Assembly (NCBI GenBank): GCA_029310945.1
Contig: JARJFC010000054.1
Coordinates: 1 to 20,779 of the forward strand
Direction of reading: 5' to 3'
Length of the DNA stretch: 20,779 nt
From: Leptospira sp. 96542
GTDB lineage: Bacteria; Spirochaetota; Leptospiria; Leptospirales; Leptospiraceae
In this document: positions 19,581 to 20,779 of the stretch, one piece after another
Numbering within the stretch: position 1 is the first letter of the stretch
Layout: each line of letters opens with the position of its first letter
Notes under the pieces: model-generated
What the model was told of the DNA's origin: nothing
What the model saw: the letters and a program-made list of their open reading frames with translations, nothing else
The model's database searches: none
Made by a program: the position numbers and the translations under genes

Positions 19581-19744
19581 GCATAACAATATATTAACGC
19601 TTCGCTCCGGCACAAGGCCTCGCTCGGTCTGCGACACATAGGCTTCTGGCACTCCCCTTGCTTACGCAAGTGTCGTTCCAGTCCCTAACGTCCCGTTACC
19701 GGGACTCAGGGTCAGCCTACGTCGTTAAGGCTAGTTCGTTATGC
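19581..19744 (+). repeat. attC-like site 22
   Basis: R'' GCATAAC is at 19581-19587 and R' GTTATGC at 19738-19744. L'' TTAACG pairs with L' CGTTAA. Inner stem class AGGCT/AGCCT; hairpins CTTGCttacGCAAG and GTCCCGttacCGGGAC. It is the last site before the IS. Confidence 0.85.
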
Positions 19745-19807
19745 GAAATCGAATAAATTTTTATAAATTCAATATATAAGGAAAGTTAAAGAAATCGCAC
19801 ATTGGAC

Positions 19808-19836
19808 TTGACATATATCACAAAATCAAAATAAAC
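19808..19836 (+). promoter_or_regulatory. Probable promoter of the Fic cassette
   Basis: TTGACA is at 19808-19813; with a 17-bp spacer the -10 would be ATAAAC (19831-19836), a weak match. The predicted transcription start again falls at the ATG at 19844. Confidence 0.45.
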
Positions 19837-19843
19837 ATGATAC

Positions 19844-20655
19844 ATGCCTCCTTTCGATCCAGAAAGACCTTTCATATTGCCGATTTTACCACCAAATTTT
19901 GATTTTGATGATCATCAAATATTAAAATTAGTTGCAAAGGCAAGAACTGAACTTGGTGAGTTAAAGGGATTCGCTTCAGCTATTCCAAACCCAATGCTAC
20001 TACTTTCACGGCTATTATTAAAGAATCAGTTGCAAGTTCAGAAATTGAAAATATTAACACCACCGTTTCAAATGTTCTTCAACAATCATTATTTCCTGAA
20101 TATGAACGAAATGAAAACGATAAAGAAGTTCTCCAATATCGCAATGCAATAGAACTAGGATTCAGTGAATTAAAGAAAATTCCCATATCAAATAGATTAA
20201 TTCAGATTATACACAAAGAATTAATGTTAGATAAAGAAACTGGAATTAGAAAGGTTCAGAATAAAATTATAAATTCGAAATCAGGAAAAGTAATATATAC
20301 TCCACCCATTGCCAGCCAAATACCTAGTTTATTAAATAATCTAGAAATATTTTTAAATGATAAAAATGATGGAATTGATACTCTAATAAAATGTGCTATT
20401 TCACATTATCAATTTGAAGCTATTCATCCTTTCTTAGATGGAAATGGAAGAACAGGCAGAATTCTTATGGTTTTGTATCTAGTTCAAGAACAAATATTAT
20501 CTCTTCCAATTTTATATATTAGTGGATATATCAATAAAAATAGAAATGATTACTATGCTTTACTAGAAAACATTTCGGCTAAAAAAGATTGGTTTCCATT
20601 TATTGAATTTATGTTAAATGCATTCTATTTGCAAGCTAGATCTACAAAGAAATAG
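19844..20655 (+). pseudogene. Fic-family AMPylase, frameshifted and 3'-truncated
   Basis: The first frame (19844 to about 20020) encodes a Fic N-terminus ending in ASAIPNPMLLLS. Homology then continues in another frame from 20023: ESVASSEIENINTTV, SLFPEYE, VLQYRNAIELG, then LMLDKETGIRKVQN and the catalytic motif HPFLDGNGRTGR (20425-20460). One A lost from the run at 20020-20022 would explain the shift. SSEIEN fits the (S/T)xxxE(G/N) self-inhibitory motif, so the ancestral protein was a self-inhibited Fic AMP-transferase. The rejoined product would be about 270 residues, some 100 shorter than usual, with the C-terminal domain cut away where an IS begins 3 bp after the stop. A downstream start at 20224 would keep the active site but lose the inhibitory helix. 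Confidence 0.85.
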
Positions 20656-20657
20656 CC

Positions 20658-20779
20658 TGATTACGTTTTAGCGGACACTTTTTTAATTCATTTTTAATTC
20701 AAATTTCTCAGGACTCACATAACCTAGAAAAGAATGCGATCTCTGTCGATTATAAAATAGTTCAATGTAATCAAAGAGA
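20658..20779 (-). mobile_element. Insertion sequence, IS3 family, end only
   Basis: The sequence from about 20658 (TGATTACGTTTTAGCGGACA) looks like a terminal inverted repeat. It is followed on the - strand by the end of an IS3-family transposase. The other end lies outside the window. It appears to have inserted into the Fic gene, removing the 3' part of that cassette and its attC site from view. Confidence 0.75.
20683..20779 (-). CDS. IS3-family transposase OrfB, C-terminal part
   Basis: Read on the - strand, the last 31 codons encode LFDYIELFYNRQRSHSFLGY then VSPEKFELKMN and a TAA at 20683-20685. YN.QR.HS.LGY.SP..FE is the signature C-terminus of IS3-family DDE transposases (rve_2 region). 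The gene continues to the right beyond the window. The 20-odd bases between the stop and the IS tip contain the TGTCCGC-type inverted repeat. Confidence 0.85.
   Translation of the reverse strand, partial: LFDYIELFYNRQRSHSFLGYVSPEKFELKMN

Noticed and set aside
298..19744. CRISPR array
   Set aside because: The repeats are about 55 to 167 bp, imperfect, and separated by whole genes of variable length. There are no short uniform spacers or cas genes.
298..19744. MITE or transposon interpretation of the repeats
   Set aside because: No consistent target-site duplications are seen, all copies share one orientation, and the end variants pair across cassettes and not within a copy. Integron-type cassettes explain this better.

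Overview
This window looks like part of the chromosome of a spirochaete, most probably Leptospira or a close relative. The evidence is AT-rich coding sequence, leptospiral-style lipoprotein signals and toxin-antitoxin (TA) families familiar from that genus. The assignment is an inference, because no rRNA or core gene is present. Every cassette gene is on the + strand. The only opposite-strand gene is the tail of an IS3-family transposase at the right edge.

The window is organised by 22 copies of one structured repeat, 55 to 167 bp long, at 298-415, 1258-1420, 2034-2092, 2901-3060, 3907-4067, 4796-4956, 5719-5853, 6535-6698, 7439-7601, 8344-8505, 9323-9486, 10267-10432, 11188-11350, 12098-12246, 12993-13158, 13940-14091, 14768-14931, 15631-15793, 16613-16778, 17498-17662, 18429-18483 and 19581-19744. 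Each starts with a version of GCATAAC, ends with a version of GTTATGC, and carries imperfectly complementary inner boxes with unequal spacers. This is the R''-L''-L'-R' layout of integron attC recombination sites. Between successive sites sits one promoter-proximal gene or one gene pair, so the window reads as an integron gene-cassette array. No integrase, attI site or Pc promoter is visible, so this is either the interior of a large chromosomal integron or an integrase-less attC cluster.

Layout: the tail of an XRE antitoxin (3-281); UPF0175/DUF3368 TA; a cassette with no recognisable gene (1421-2033); a TPM-domain lipoprotein; HigBA-like TA; HicAB; a second HigB-like/XRE TA; a DUF3368 toxin with a broken antitoxin; VapBC; an SH3-domain lipoprotein; a RelE/HigB-like TA; MntA/HepT; VapBC; RHH/VapC; an exported SH3-like protein; RHH/PIN; VapBC; MazEF; UPF0175/DUF3368; AbrB-type VapBC; FitAB-like; a signal-peptidase-I-like membrane protein; a frameshifted, truncated Fic gene; and an IS3-family end. 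TA modules fill about three quarters of the cassettes.

Three architectural patterns stand out. First, the beginning and end of the same cassette form a cassette-specific inverted repeat that runs up to about 12 bp beyond the R boxes, which defines the mobile unit directly. Second, nearly every TA cassette has its own sigma70-like promoter placed so that transcription should begin at, or a few bases before, the first start codon (leaderless mRNA), often with a palindromic operator inside the promoter. The four cassettes that encode toxin first use GTG or TTG at that position, while their antitoxins use ATG with a Shine-Dalgarno-like sequence. Third, the non-TA cassettes mostly have ribosome binding sites but no obvious promoter, so they may rely on neighbours for transcription.
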